A stretch of 64,000 nt of DNA from Anaerovorax odorimutans (GCF_024459955.1 NZ_JANFXK010000001.1:186001-250000), one strand, 5' to 3'; positions 17,147-26,274 are shown, counted from the first letter of the stretch. Notes: generated from the sequence alone by a model not told the origin. Made by a program: numbers and translations.

Positions 17147-18235
17147 TCATCCAAACTTTAAATAAGCTTTGATGTCTTCTACAGTTTTGTTCTCTAATCC
17201 CATCCTTTTCAAGTTTCTTCCAGTTTTCATATAATCCTCATCCTTTAATGCGTTTGCTAAATACAGAATCGATTTCATCAGAGGCGTTTCAACACCAGCA
17301 ACCTCCGCCAAACTAATAGCAGCTACTAAAGTATATGATGTATCTTCGACCAAATATCTGCTATCCAAATTATTGGGACCCTCTAATGGAACAAGAATGT
17401 CTGTACTAGTCTGTACCGTTTCATAAACTGTATCCTTTAGTTCACAGTCTCCTTGTTCATAAAGTCTTTGTTTCATATCAATTTCCTTATATCCAAAAGC
17501 TCGACATATTAGTTTTCTTTCATCATCAATTTTTTGAATAACTTTTCCGACTGAAGGGGTTATCCCTTCTTTATAATGATAGTGTTTACCATAATATTCA
17601 ATCTTTCCTGCATTTAGTATGACCGGGGCTGGGTGAATAACAAGATTTCCATTATTTAGACCCGTTTCTAAAACATCTGTTACCATTACAATTCCATTAT
17701 ATAATTGCCTAACCAAATCATACATTTCCCGATTATGGATTGCAGGGAATGTGGAAAAATATATCTTTTTTACAAACAACGAAATATCCACAGAATCTTC
17801 ACTAATCCTTCTAGCAACGTATGGCAAGGTATGCATTTCTGATATACGAACATCTTGCCCTATCTTATTATTTGCAAAGACTTTTGCAAAAACTAGCGCT
17901 CCCCCTGTACTTCCTGGGGCAAGTAAAATTTTATGTTTTTTATTAACATAAGGTACTAACGACTTTGCAATATCTTCATGTGCAAATGAAGGCACTACGG
18001 GCATAATTAAATCCACATCTATCAGTGCTTCTTCAATATTTGTCGTCACCTTATAAATAGATATGTCACCCTTTAATTCCTTTCCGACACAATGAATCAC
18101 TTTAGTTTTTTCTATGACTTCGAAGTTTTTTTTATGACTTGGATCAACATACAAGGTAATTTGATGCCCTCGGCTTGATAAATCTGCTGCTACTGCAAAT
18201 GCACCATTTCCACATCCTATAACTGTTACTTTCAT
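17147..18235 (-). CDS. Octopine/nopaline (opine) dehydrogenase-family protein
   Basis: 362 residues. The N-terminal NAD(P)-binding Rossmann domain starts MKVTVIGCGNGAFAVAADLS (GCGNGA at 7-12) with LIMPVVPSFAH near 77-86. The second half is the NAD/NADP octopine/nopaline dehydrogenase domain, including the conserved GLNNGNLVIHPAPVILNAG near 192-210 that carries the catalytic His of the family. Family members reductively condense an alpha-keto acid with an amino group to form N-(carboxyalkyl) amino acids. Inside a glycan locus this suggests synthesis of an opine-type substituent. It lies 60 bp downstream of the phosphoglycosyl transferase gene; the gap contains no recognisable promoter. Confidence 0.82.
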   Translation of the reverse strand: MKVTVIGCGNGAFAVAADLSSRGHQITLYVDPSHKKNFEVIEKTKVIHCVGKELKGDISIYKVTTNIEEALIDVDLIMPVVPSFAHEDIAKSLVPYVNKKHKILLAPGSTGGALVFAKVFANNKIGQDVRISEMHTLPYVARRISEDSVDISLFVKKIYFSTFPAIHNREMYDLVRQLYNGIVMVTDVLETGLNNGNLVIHPAPVILNAGKIEYYGKHYHYKEGITPSVGKVIQKIDDERKLICRAFGYKEIDMKQRLYEQGDCELKDTVYETVQTSTDILVPLEGPNNLDSRYLVEDTSYTLVAAISLAEVAGVETPLMKSILYLANALKDEDYMKTGRNLKRMGLENKTVEDIKAYLKFG

Positions 18236-18295
18236 TTCTGATCATCTCCTAATCTTTACAACCAAAAAAATCAATTTATAAACTTATAGGCCTCT

Positions 18296-18955
18296 TTACA
18301 TATCATCATTTTTTTTATTTTGTCGCTCAATATGTAAACTCCCTGGATGCTCCTCACCTTGTCCAATATCACTTCTAGCAAAAACCTTCCTAATTGTTTT
18401 CATAACAATCAACAAATCATTAATAAAGGATATATTATTAACATATTCTATATCAAACTCAAATTTTTTTTCCCATGATATTGAATTTCTTCCATTTACT
18501 TGAGCGAGTCCTGACAAACCAGGTCTTACACTATGTCGTTGTCTTTCTAGTTTTGAATAATATGGCAGGTAAATAACTGCCAATGGCCTTGGTCCAACAA
18601 TTGCCATATCCCCTTTCAATATATTAAACAATTCAGGTAATTCGTCAATGCTTAATGAACGCAAAAACCTTCCAAATTTAGTTAATCGCACGTCATCCGG
18701 TAATAAATTCCCTTTTTCATCAGTCTGGTTGTTCATGGTTCTAAACTTATAAAGGGTAAAAATTTCTTCATTCAGCCCTGGTCGCTCTTGCTTAAATATA
18801 ATTGGACTACCTAATTTAAGTTTAACTAGTACTGCAATAATCACCATAAACCAGCTTAACAATACAACTGCTATCAAGGCACAGCAAAATCCCAATGGTC
18901 TTTTTATATATTTTTCATAAAATCCTTTTTGATGTTGTTGCATAAACTCATTCAT
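18296..18955 (-). CDS. Undecaprenyl-phosphate phosphoglycosyl transferase (PglC/WcaJ type)
   Basis: The initiating enzyme of the glycan: it moves a sugar-1-phosphate from a UDP-sugar to undecaprenyl phosphate. 219 residues with one N-terminal hydrophobic (re-entrant) helix at about 19-45, then GSPIIFKQERPGLNEEIFTL, YKFRTMNNQTDEKG, FGRFLRSLSIDELPELFNIL with the catalytic Asp-Glu pair near 118-119, VGPRPLAVIYLPYY, and RPGLSGLAQVNGRN. It is the short monotopic form, lacking the extra membrane domain of WcaJ. It overlaps the preceding DegT-type gene by 8 bp. With the PglF/PglE-type genes upstream, a di-N-acetyl-bacillosamine-like first sugar is plausible but not proven. Confidence 0.88.
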   Translation of the reverse strand: MNEFMQQHQKGFYEKYIKRPLGFCCALIAVVLLSWFMVIIAVLVKLKLGSPIIFKQERPGLNEEIFTLYKFRTMNNQTDEKGNLLPDDVRLTKFGRFLRSLSIDELPELFNILKGDMAIVGPRPLAVIYLPYYSKLERQRHSVRPGLSGLAQVNGRNSISWEKKFEFDIEYVNNISFINDLLIVMKTIRKVFARSDIGQGEEHPGSLHIERQNKKNDDM

Positions 18956-20066
18956 TTTTATACCTTTTATTCTTTAATTGAAATACGCATATTTCATCAA
19001 CAATTCTATTCATATCTTCCTCATTGTATCTTTGATCAATCGGGATACACAAAATATGTTTATACATTTCTTCGGTTTCGTGATACTCGCAAGATATAAG
19101 CTTTGATTTAGGCCATATTATTGGGGCATAAATTTCTGCTTGTATTAATTTTTCTTGAAAGGCTTGTCTATTATCACTAATCCAAAGAGGAAAAAACAAA
19201 GGTGTTACGTCCTCTGGCAATACTTTAAAGATAGGAATTACAGCTTTGCAAGTACGTAAACCGGATAATAGCACATTATAATTTGACCGTCTCTTTATAG
19301 TTAATTCATCGTAATCAAGTGCTGCTTGCATTTTAATCGAACAACTTCCAATTGCATAAAAATTTTTTTGTTTAGCCAACATATTATCAGATGTCTTGTA
19401 TTTTTTAATATACTCCTCTTTACTTCCAATATTTTCGTATAAATATTTATACTTATCAATGCTTGCTGCCACTCTAGTTGATTCCATTTTAAGATCTGAT
19501 TTATAAGGTTTTTTCGTGAAAGAACCTTTTTTGCACATTGCAAACCCTCCATCAGGAACGCCTATCCATTTTCTTATACTGCCGACATAATAATCTGCAG
19601 ACAGGGGCGGGAACTTACTATATAAGCATTGCGTTCTATCTTCAATAATGATCACACCTTCATTACGCAATATTTTTAATACGTTATCGCAACCCAGCAA
19701 AGTATTAAATCCAAAATAGTTATGAAGTAAAATCACTTTTGCGTTCGTTTTTCTTGCAATTTTTATTAATTCTTGTGCATAAATGTTCATTTTTTCGTGA
19801 ATGGGAATAAAATGAACAGTATACTGGTTACGAAAAAAAGGTTCTATTACTGTATGGCAAGTATATGATGGAAGCAACGCTATTTTTTCTATATTAGGAT
19901 TTCTTTCAGAGATTGAATCCAAAATGTAGGTGATTGCAGCACGCCCGCTTGATAACCAAACATAATCGCTACCTTTGCAGTTGAATTTTTCAGGAGAAAC
20001 TATCGATTCGCTCACTACTTTTGTATTTGGATTAATCCAAAAGTAGCTACCTATTTCTCTTTGCAT
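18948..20066 (-). CDS. DegT/DnrJ/EryC1-like PLP aminotransferase, divergent
   Basis: 372 residues with the fold-type I pattern of DegT proteins: WLSSGRAAITYILDSI near 32-47, LLPSYTCHTVIEPFF near 63-77, IIEDRTQCLYS near 140 (Asp that contacts the PLP ring nitrogen) and YVGSIRKWIGVPDGG near 160-174, where the Lys of RKW is the candidate Schiff-base residue. The text is divergent from classical sugar aminotransferases and closer to poorly characterised DegT-like proteins in glycan loci. It could aminate a sugar or an amino-acid-like precursor. It overlaps the phosphoglycosyl transferase gene by 8 bp. No strong ribosome site precedes the ATG. Confidence 0.72.
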   Translation of the reverse strand: MQREIGSYFWINPNTKVVSESIVSPEKFNCKGSDYVWLSSGRAAITYILDSISERNPNIEKIALLPSYTCHTVIEPFFRNQYTVHFIPIHEKMNIYAQELIKIARKTNAKVILLHNYFGFNTLLGCDNVLKILRNEGVIIIEDRTQCLYSKFPPLSADYYVGSIRKWIGVPDGGFAMCKKGSFTKKPYKSDLKMESTRVAASIDKYKYLYENIGSKEEYIKKYKTSDNMLAKQKNFYAIGSCSIKMQAALDYDELTIKRRSNYNVLLSGLRTCKAVIPIFKVLPEDVTPLFFPLWISDNRQAFQEKLIQAEIYAPIIWPKSKLISCEYHETEEMYKHILCIPIDQRYNEEDMNRIVDEICVFQLKNKRYKNE

Positions 20067-20422
20067 TTTATCACATTCTTTTGTTCCAATAAAGATATAA
20101 CTCCTATTAACCGGCTTAGTAAGCTAAAGTCCATAATCATATTTATCAGTTTTCCTTCCTATAATGCCAAGCCCTAAATCATTGGTTTTACAGGCTTTCT
20201 CCTTATAAAACTATGACCTAAATATGGCAAGACAAAATTATTAGAGTGCTGTATATTAAATCCTTCTTAATTAAGTTTTCTCAAAGCAAACTTAATTATA
20301 TATTGGGCAGTTCATTACTAATTAGTGGTATATTCTATTACCATAAAGATTATCACTATCATAATCAAAATTGTGCTACTAGCTTACACTAATATCACCC
20401 CTTATTACAATATCCTTATAAT
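20067..20422. other. Intergenic AT-rich stretch with an 11-bp hairpin
   Basis: No gene is supported in this 356-bp gap. It contains an 11-bp perfect inverted repeat, TAATTAAGTTT at 20268-20278 and its complement at 20288-20298, which could be a weak terminator for the upstream polymerase-family gene. Minus-strand frames give only short broken stretches, possibly relics of a deleted gene. Confidence 0.4.
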
Positions 20423-21814
20423 TTATGAATATGTTGGCTCATTTCTTTCAGAGTCCTTAGAAAGTCTATCTTTTGCCTGTATTTCCACTTTTTCACTATA
20501 GTTATTAATGTAAAGAATAGGTATAACAACTAAGAAAAACATAGAAAATGTATCTACAAACCCCATAGAAAATCTAATCCTTGTTTCAAATAATGATTGG
20601 ATCCCCATTGATATATACATGGCATAAAATATTCCTTTTTGTTTAATAGGCATTCGGCTTCTATAAATTTTTCTTAATATCCATAAAAATAGGAATAAGT
20701 ATATCATCAACCCTAAAATCCCATGTGATGCAAGAACCTCGATATATGCATTATGGAATTGGGTAAATTTTTTGCAATCTTCCCGCGAATTATGCAACCG
20801 TTCTATAGCGCCAAATCTTCCTACTCCTAAAATACGGTGAGTATTCCAAATTTTAAGCCCCTCTTTCCAAATGACTGTTCGCCCTGCTACACTTCCAATA
20901 TCTTCAGCCCTAATCAGATTCTCCCCTAATGACTTATCGCTTTTATCTGAAACAATTCTTTCTGAACTAATTGATGCAACAAGTAGTATCAGGATTAATA
21001 TTCCAGCAAAAATTCTTTTAAAAAATACACTTGCAATCCCTCCTATCATATATTTTAGTTCTATACTACATTTAGTAACTGTCTCCTTTATAGTATACTC
21101 CTTTGAAACGATCTCATAAATATATTTAACCGTAACAACAATTATAAAGGTGCCTATAGCAGATCTTGACATTGTCAATAATAAATTAAAAACAAATAAA
21201 CATAGTACCCAGTTATCTCTATTAAGTTGTTGTATGTCTTTTGCTATCAGCAACGCAATTATAGAAAAAACCAAAAATGCTCCAAATAAATTTCTATTAG
21301 TGAAAAAACTATCAATTTGTAAGTATTCTTTATTTGTCCCTGATAAAACACTTAGAATATCCCCAAAATGTAGCATTATATTATAAATACACGCTATAAT
21401 TGCAATATCAACAAAATTTCGCATAAAGCTTAGTAATTTTGTTTCATTTAAGCTGTAGTTATTAGCCAGTATTATAATATAGCCGTTTATGGAAAGAGTA
21501 AAGATATTGATAATCTCTTTTACATTTGGACTTACGGAATTCTTTAATCCTAACAAACAAATATATATTTGCGATAATATAAATACCGCCAAAACAGTCT
21601 TAGCTAGCAGATTTTCTCTAACTCTCCACAATCCTTCATTAAATGTATAAATTAAAATGCACGTTTGTACTAAATAAGCCACACCTATTTCAATTGTATA
21701 AACATAACCAGGAATCCCGAAAAATGAAACCCCTACAATTGGTAACAGGATAAGCACCATTGCAATAAATAATAGTGTCTCATTTATTTGTTTCCTGTTA
21801 TATTTGTTCTTCAT
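20423..21814 (-). CDS. O-antigen polymerase/ligase-family membrane protein (second copy of family)
   Basis: 463 residues with about 11-12 membrane segments. A conserved extracytoplasmic region near 295-375 includes VAGRTVIWKEGLKIW, ILGVGRFGAIERLHN and FHNAYIEVLASHGILG, typical of the Wzy_C domain where the HN pair and the basic residues are functional. It is not closely similar to the family member at 6485-7876 outside this pattern. It follows the aminotransferase gene by about 130 bp and probably polymerises the undecaprenyl-linked repeat unit. Confidence 0.8.
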   Translation of the reverse strand: MKNKYNRKQINETLLFIAMVLILLPIVGVSFFGIPGYVYTIEIGVAYLVQTCILIYTFNEGLWRVRENLLAKTVLAVFILSQIYICLLGLKNSVSPNVKEIINIFTLSINGYIIILANNYSLNETKLLSFMRNFVDIAIIACIYNIMLHFGDILSVLSGTNKEYLQIDSFFTNRNLFGAFLVFSIIALLIAKDIQQLNRDNWVLCLFVFNLLLTMSRSAIGTFIIVVTVKYIYEIVSKEYTIKETVTKCSIELKYMIGGIASVFFKRIFAGILILILLVASISSERIVSDKSDKSLGENLIRAEDIGSVAGRTVIWKEGLKIWNTHRILGVGRFGAIERLHNSREDCKKFTQFHNAYIEVLASHGILGLMIYLFLFLWILRKIYRSRMPIKQKGIFYAMYISMGIQSLFETRIRFSMGFVDTFSMFFLVVIPILYINNYSEKVEIQAKDRLSKDSERNEPTYS

Positions 21815-21946
21815 TCTTTTGCTCCAAAACTATTCATTACTTAATTCCAAATAAAAATGTTACGAAAATCATTATATTAATAATATTACCCTACAGAATA
21901 CCTTTTTATTCATCCTGCTTACTTTTTAAAGGGTTTACTCATATCT

Positions 21947-23116
21947 TTATTTCCACAAGTCCTTTATGATTTTGATGATTCTGCTCATATCCCTTTCGGT
22001 CATCTTGGTATCTGACGGCAGACATACACCTTGCTCAAACAGCCATTGCCCTATGTCTCCATTATCGATATAATCACACTCTGCAAAAAACGGCTGCATA
22101 TGCATTGGCTTCCAGATATGTCTCGCCTCAATGTTATCAGCCTCCAAGGCCAACTGGACATCCAATGGCGTAACCTTCGAATCGTCTGCCAACACCATGC
22201 AGGAAAGCCAGCAGTTGCTTTTTTCTATACCATCGTGAATCGGCATCATCGTTATGTCAGGTACATCAGCAAAGGCTTCTTGATAGACGCTATAAATCTG
22301 CCGCTTTTTCTTCACACGTTCATCCAGGACCTTTAATTGGCCTCTTCCAATCCCCGCAACGATATTGCTCATCCGATAGTTATATCCCAGTTCGCTATGC
22401 TGATAATATCTCGCCTGGTCCCTGGCCTGTGTCGCCCAAAAAAGTGTCTTTTTTGCATCATCTCCCGCCTTCGCTGTATTGCACAGCAACATCCCCCCGC
22501 CGGAAGATGTGATTATTTTATTCCCATTAAAGGAAAGAATACTATAGTCTCCAAAGGTTCCTGTCATCTTATCTTTATAAATAGTTCCCAGGCTCTCTGC
22601 AGCATCCTCTATGATCGGAGTATCATACTTCTTACATATGCGGGTGATTTCATCCATATCAGCCGCAAGGCCGTACAAATGAACAATTACTACCGCTTTA
22701 GGCTTTTGACCTATGGCTTCATACTTTTCAAAAGCTCTTGTCAATGCTTCCGGACTCATATTCCAGGTTTCCCGATCACTGTCAATAAAGACCGGCTTCG
22801 CCCTTTCATACATAATCGGATTCGCTGTGGCAGAAAAAGTTAAATCCTGGCAGAATATTAAATCACCCTCTTTTACGTTTAAAAGCTTTAGCGCAAGATG
22901 CATCGCAGCAGTTCCGGAGGATAATGCCACCGCAGCCTTACAGCCGATTTTTTGACATATTTCTTTCTCAAAGTTTGTCACATTGGCTCCCAAAGGTGCA
23001 ATCCAGTTGGTTTCAAACGCCTCTTTTATATATTCCATTTCATAACCCTCATCGCTCATATGCGGTGAGGCCAGAAAGATTCGTTCTTTTTCTGTCATTA
23101 TACTGCTCTCTTTCAT
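21947..23116 (-). CDS. PglE/EpsN-type sugar aminotransferase (DegT family)
   Basis: 389 residues. PLP fold-type I with FLASPHMSDEGYEMEYIKEA at the start, ALSSGTAAMHLALKLL near 67-82, IIEDAAESLGT near 168 (Asp for PLP), and SILSFNGNKIITSSGGGML near 190-208 with the Schiff-base Lys. Homologues aminate the 4-keto group of UDP-2-acetamido-2,6-dideoxy-xylo-hexos-4-ulose, the product of the upstream dehydratase. It overlaps that dehydratase by 4 bp (ATGA). A second in-frame ATG at 23098 is preceded by GAGAG and matches homologue starts better, so the true protein may be 6 residues shorter. Confidence 0.87.
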   Translation of the reverse strand: MKESSIMTEKERIFLASPHMSDEGYEMEYIKEAFETNWIAPLGANVTNFEKEICQKIGCKAAVALSSGTAAMHLALKLLNVKEGDLIFCQDLTFSATANPIMYERAKPVFIDSDRETWNMSPEALTRAFEKYEAIGQKPKAVVIVHLYGLAADMDEITRICKKYDTPIIEDAAESLGTIYKDKMTGTFGDYSILSFNGNKIITSSGGGMLLCNTAKAGDDAKKTLFWATQARDQARYYQHSELGYNYRMSNIVAGIGRGQLKVLDERVKKKRQIYSVYQEAFADVPDITMMPIHDGIEKSNCWLSCMVLADDSKVTPLDVQLALEADNIEARHIWKPMHMQPFFAECDYIDNGDIGQWLFEQGVCLPSDTKMTERDMSRIIKIIKDLWK

Positions 23117-24936
23117 GATAATTGCGGATTGTACGTATCACATACACGCTCAATTTCCGCCTTAATCTGGTCACTATTCTTTTCCGCAGTTTCAATCAGC
23201 TTGTCCAATTGCTGCAAAAACTTTCTGCAATTCATATCAATCGGCTGCCCAATATATATCAATTCATTGGGCGTACTCTCTAAGCCTTCTTCTGCCATTA
23301 ACAGTTCTTCATACAACTTTTCTCCCGGTCGAAGTCCAACAATTTCTATCTTAATGTCCTCGCCCGGAACGTAGCCTTTTAATCGAATCAGATTAACTGC
23401 CAAGTCATAAATTTTCACAGGTTGTCCCATATCCAAGACGAATATCTCTCCGCCTTTTGCCAGAAGGCCCGCTTGCAGCACCAGCGAAACAGCTTCACTG
23501 ACTGTCATGAAAAAACGCGTGATATCCCTGTGTGTCAAGGTCACCGGTCCTCCTGCTTCAATTTGTTTTAAAAATAAAGGAATCACTGACCCATTGGAGC
23601 CCAGCACATTTCCAAAACGCACGGCAACGAATTCTGTCTCAGACATTTTATTGTAGGACTGTACAATCATCTCGCAAATGCGTTTCGTGGCACCCATCAC
23701 ATTGGTCGGGCGCACCGCTTTATCTGTAGATATCAGCACAAAGCGTTTTACACCATACTCATCGGACAGCTTGGCCATGTTCAGCGTTCCTTTACAATTA
23801 TTCTTGACCGCTTCGTTAGGTGAATATTCCATTAATGGCACATGTTTGTGGGCCGCCGCATGATAAATGATTTCCGGTTGATATTCTTCAAAGATCATTT
23901 TCATACGATCATAATCCCGCACCGATGCAATCAGTACTTTAACATCTGCTTCCGGGTAATTTCGTAAAAGCTCCATCTGAAGTTCATAGGCGCCATTCTC
24001 GTAAATATCAATGACAAGTAATCGTTTGGGCTTGTTCGCTACAATTTGTCGGCATAGTTCCGAGCCAATTGTCCCACCCCCGCCTGTGACCATTACCGTT
24101 TTTTCACTTACAAAGCTTTCGACTTCCCTGTTGTTGATAACGACCGCATCTCTGCCTAGCAGGTCCTCATAATTAACTTCTCGTACCTTTTGGCTAAGCG
24201 AAGATGTCAAAGTCGAGGCAATCGCCGGTAAGATTTTTAATTTTGCCGGGGTTTCATTGCAGATTGAAATGATATCTCTGATAGTTCTGGGCGGCGCAGA
24301 AGGAATGGCGATTATAATTTCATCAACCTCATACTTTTCAACCATATGGGGGATATCCTGCCGATTTCCCACAATAGGAATACCGTGAATATATTTTCCT
24401 TTTTTCCCCGGGTTATCATCAATCAGACAAGCGATTTTCGAACTGCTATTATACTGAAGTTCTCTGATCAACACTGATGCTGCAGAACCCGCTCCGATAA
24501 TCATCAGTCTGTGAGAGCTGACCTCTTTTGTGTATTTTCTTCTAATCTGCCGGAACAGCCGCACGGATACTCTCGATGCCGCGAGCAGCAAAAACAAAAA
24601 TACCCAGTTAAAGACATAAAAGCTCCGCGGCATAGCAACCCCCATAAAGAGCCGGTACGCAACGTACAGTGCTTCTATGATCAGCGAGGCCTTAAGCACT
24701 GACATCAGTTCATCAATGCCCGCATAGGTCCAAACTCGATTGTATAACTTAAACAATGCCATCACAATAACTGTAATGACAATGTCAGCTGGCAGACATT
24801 TCAGTGCCGGCTCCAGATAAGTCACATCCATAGTAAAAATACCGAAACGGAGTGCCAGCGGAAAGATGGAGCTAACTGCGACAATCGCCATGTCCACAAA
24901 TATTAATATAATAATTCTGCTATATTTCTTACCCAT
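23113..24936 (-). CDS. Membrane-bound UDP-sugar 4,6-dehydratase (PglF/CapD/EpsC family)
   Basis: 607 residues. Four N-terminal membrane helices (about 1-120) are followed by a CoA-binding-like Rossmann domain (LMIIGAGSAASVLIRELQ near 145) and then a short-chain dehydrogenase domain beginning VMVTGGGGTIGSELCRQI near 283. HKHVPLMEYSPNEAVKNN and ISTDKAVRPTNVMGATKR mark the UDP-GlcNAc 4,6-dehydratase family; the Asp-Lys pair replaces the usual SDR Tyr. It performs the first step to UDP-bacillosamine-type or related 6-deoxy sugars. It is the first gene after the promoter at 25013-25041. No PglD-type acetyltransferase was found nearby. Confidence 0.9.
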   Translation of the reverse strand: MGKKYSRIIILIFVDMAIVAVSSIFPLALRFGIFTMDVTYLEPALKCLPADIVITVIVMALFKLYNRVWTYAGIDELMSVLKASLIIEALYVAYRLFMGVAMPRSFYVFNWVFLFLLLAASRVSVRLFRQIRRKYTKEVSSHRLMIIGAGSAASVLIRELQYNSSSKIACLIDDNPGKKGKYIHGIPIVGNRQDIPHMVEKYEVDEIIIAIPSAPPRTIRDIISICNETPAKLKILPAIASTLTSSLSQKVREVNYEDLLGRDAVVINNREVESFVSEKTVMVTGGGGTIGSELCRQIVANKPKRLLVIDIYENGAYELQMELLRNYPEADVKVLIASVRDYDRMKMIFEEYQPEIIYHAAAHKHVPLMEYSPNEAVKNNCKGTLNMAKLSDEYGVKRFVLISTDKAVRPTNVMGATKRICEMIVQSYNKMSETEFVAVRFGNVLGSNGSVIPLFLKQIEAGGPVTLTHRDITRFFMTVSEAVSLVLQAGLLAKGGEIFVLDMGQPVKIYDLAVNLIRLKGYVPGEDIKIEIVGLRPGEKLYEELLMAEEGLESTPNELIYIGQPIDMNCRKFLQQLDKLIETAEKNSDQIKAEIERVCDTYNPQLS

Positions 24937-25012
24937 CGGTTAATATTGCTCATTTCCTTGAATACATATTTTAACGTGTTCAATATCGCACATATATTGA
25001 AAATCTTGCACA

Positions 25013-25041
25013 AGTATACCACATATACATTTATATTTCAA
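25013..25041 (-). promoter_or_regulatory. Sigma-A-type promoter for the main glycan operon
   Basis: On the minus strand TTGAAA (25036-25041), 17 bp, TATACT (25013-25018), with TGG before the -10. Predicted transcripts carry a leader of about 70 nt that contains CAATAT/ATATTG complementary segments before the ATG at 24936. Same design as the promoters at 7936 and 28049. Confidence 0.7.
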
Positions 25042-25107
25042 GGATTCGACGATTTTTACCATACTTGCCGGTATATTCCCCAATAACCCAAGAGCCGCCA
25101 TCCCTTC

Positions 25108-26208
25108 CTACCATTTCTTCAATTTATTCTTTGACACGGATTTTTTCTTTGCGCCGCTGATTTTCAGCGCGTTTTTCTTTCCCTTTTTACAATACAGCTT
25201 ATTTTTCTTGACGGTCACTTTTCCGTATTTGGAGGAGGAATGGGAGTAAACCAAAACCGCATGTCTCCCTCCTTTGATCGTGTTGTTGGTGATGGTAATT
25301 TTGTCTTTTTTAATCCCTGACGGAGCTTTTCCGAACATGGCCACATGGCATCCTACGGTATAGGAACTACTGGTTCGTTTGCCCTTTGAATAAATCTTAT
25401 TACCGCTGACTACGGCGCTTCGGGTATTGAACAGCGCCAGCGCCTCGGAAGTCTTGCCGGTCAGAGTGCAGTTTTTCACCTGAATATTTTTATGGAATTT
25501 CTTTTTGAATTTTTTCTCCTTCGATGCGTAATTTGCGCAGACAGCCCTGGCACCAGTTATTGTACAATTCGTAACATAGACGTTCTGACAAGTCTGGCCA
25601 TTTACATATTTGCTGCCATATTGCTTTAAACCCGGAGCAGTTTTCGGAGTCGCAATATCAATCTGGAGCTGTTCCTCCAATCCCTTCTTGGGGCAAGTTC
25701 CCTGTCCAAGGAGTGTGCAGTTTCTCACATTAACATTTTTGCAGGCAATCAGTTCGATCCCATGGCCGCTGTAATTGGTATACACCGTACATCCATCAAA
25801 AGTAATGTTATTGCCGTGGGCCAGACGAATCATGGTACCGTTATAGCCTTTGCTGCTGGTGCTTTTCCAGATGCCTCCGAGAATCGTCAGATTAGAGAAG
25901 GCCTTGTAATCAACTGCCGCGGGTTCATTGAGCATCACGGTTCCGTTGCGGACGATAGTTGCGCCTGCAGCGTTAATCGTTTTATTGCTTTTTACCCGAA
26001 TCGCCCTGGTAAGGTTGATGGTCGTTCCTCCCGGAATTGTAATGTTTGTTACTGAACTGTCATCCATAGCGGCATAAAGCTCACCCGCTGTTGTCACCGT
26101 TACGCTGCCGGACGCGCTGTCCGCAAAAGCAGCGGCGGGTACAGTAAAGGTGAAGCCTATGACGGTTATGGACATTATCACCAGTAACCTTTTGAATGAC
26201 TTTTTCAT
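25108..26208 (-). CDS. Secreted right-handed parallel beta-helix protein
   Basis: 366 residues. A signal peptide with a basic start and hydrophobic core (KRLLVIMSITVIGFTFTVPA) ends near AFADS. The mature part carries successive short beta-helix turns with asparagine ladders, such as NNITFDGCTVYTN, KNVNVRNCTLLGQG, QNVYVTNCTITGAR, IQVKNCTLTGK and ITITNNTIKGG. The C-terminus is very basic (many Lys). This is the pectate-lyase/PbH1 fold, seen in polysaccharide-cleaving or -binding proteins. It lies between gtrA and pglF and has its own promoter. Substrate unknown; a role in trimming or anchoring the encoded glycan is inference. Confidence 0.78.
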   Translation of the reverse strand: MKKSFKRLLVIMSITVIGFTFTVPAAAFADSASGSVTVTTAGELYAAMDDSSVTNITIPGGTTINLTRAIRVKSNKTINAAGATIVRNGTVMLNEPAAVDYKAFSNLTILGGIWKSTSSKGYNGTMIRLAHGNNITFDGCTVYTNYSGHGIELIACKNVNVRNCTLLGQGTCPKKGLEEQLQIDIATPKTAPGLKQYGSKYVNGQTCQNVYVTNCTITGARAVCANYASKEKKFKKKFHKNIQVKNCTLTGKTSEALALFNTRSAVVSGNKIYSKGKRTSSSYTVGCHVAMFGKAPSGIKKDKITITNNTIKGGRHAVLVYSHSSSKYGKVTVKKNKLYCKKGKKNALKISGAKKKSVSKNKLKKW

Positions 26209-26245
26209 TGCTCTTCCTCATCCTTCCTTCATTATAATTTCCTAC

Positions 26246-26274
26246 AGTTTATCATACTCAGGTTTCACTTGCAA
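26246..26274 (-). promoter_or_regulatory. Sigma-A-type promoter upstream of the beta-helix gene
   Basis: TTGCAA (26269-26274), 17 bp and TAAACT (26246-26251) on the minus strand, about 40 bp before the ATG at 26208. GGAAGGATGAGGAAGAG precedes the start. Confidence 0.5.
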
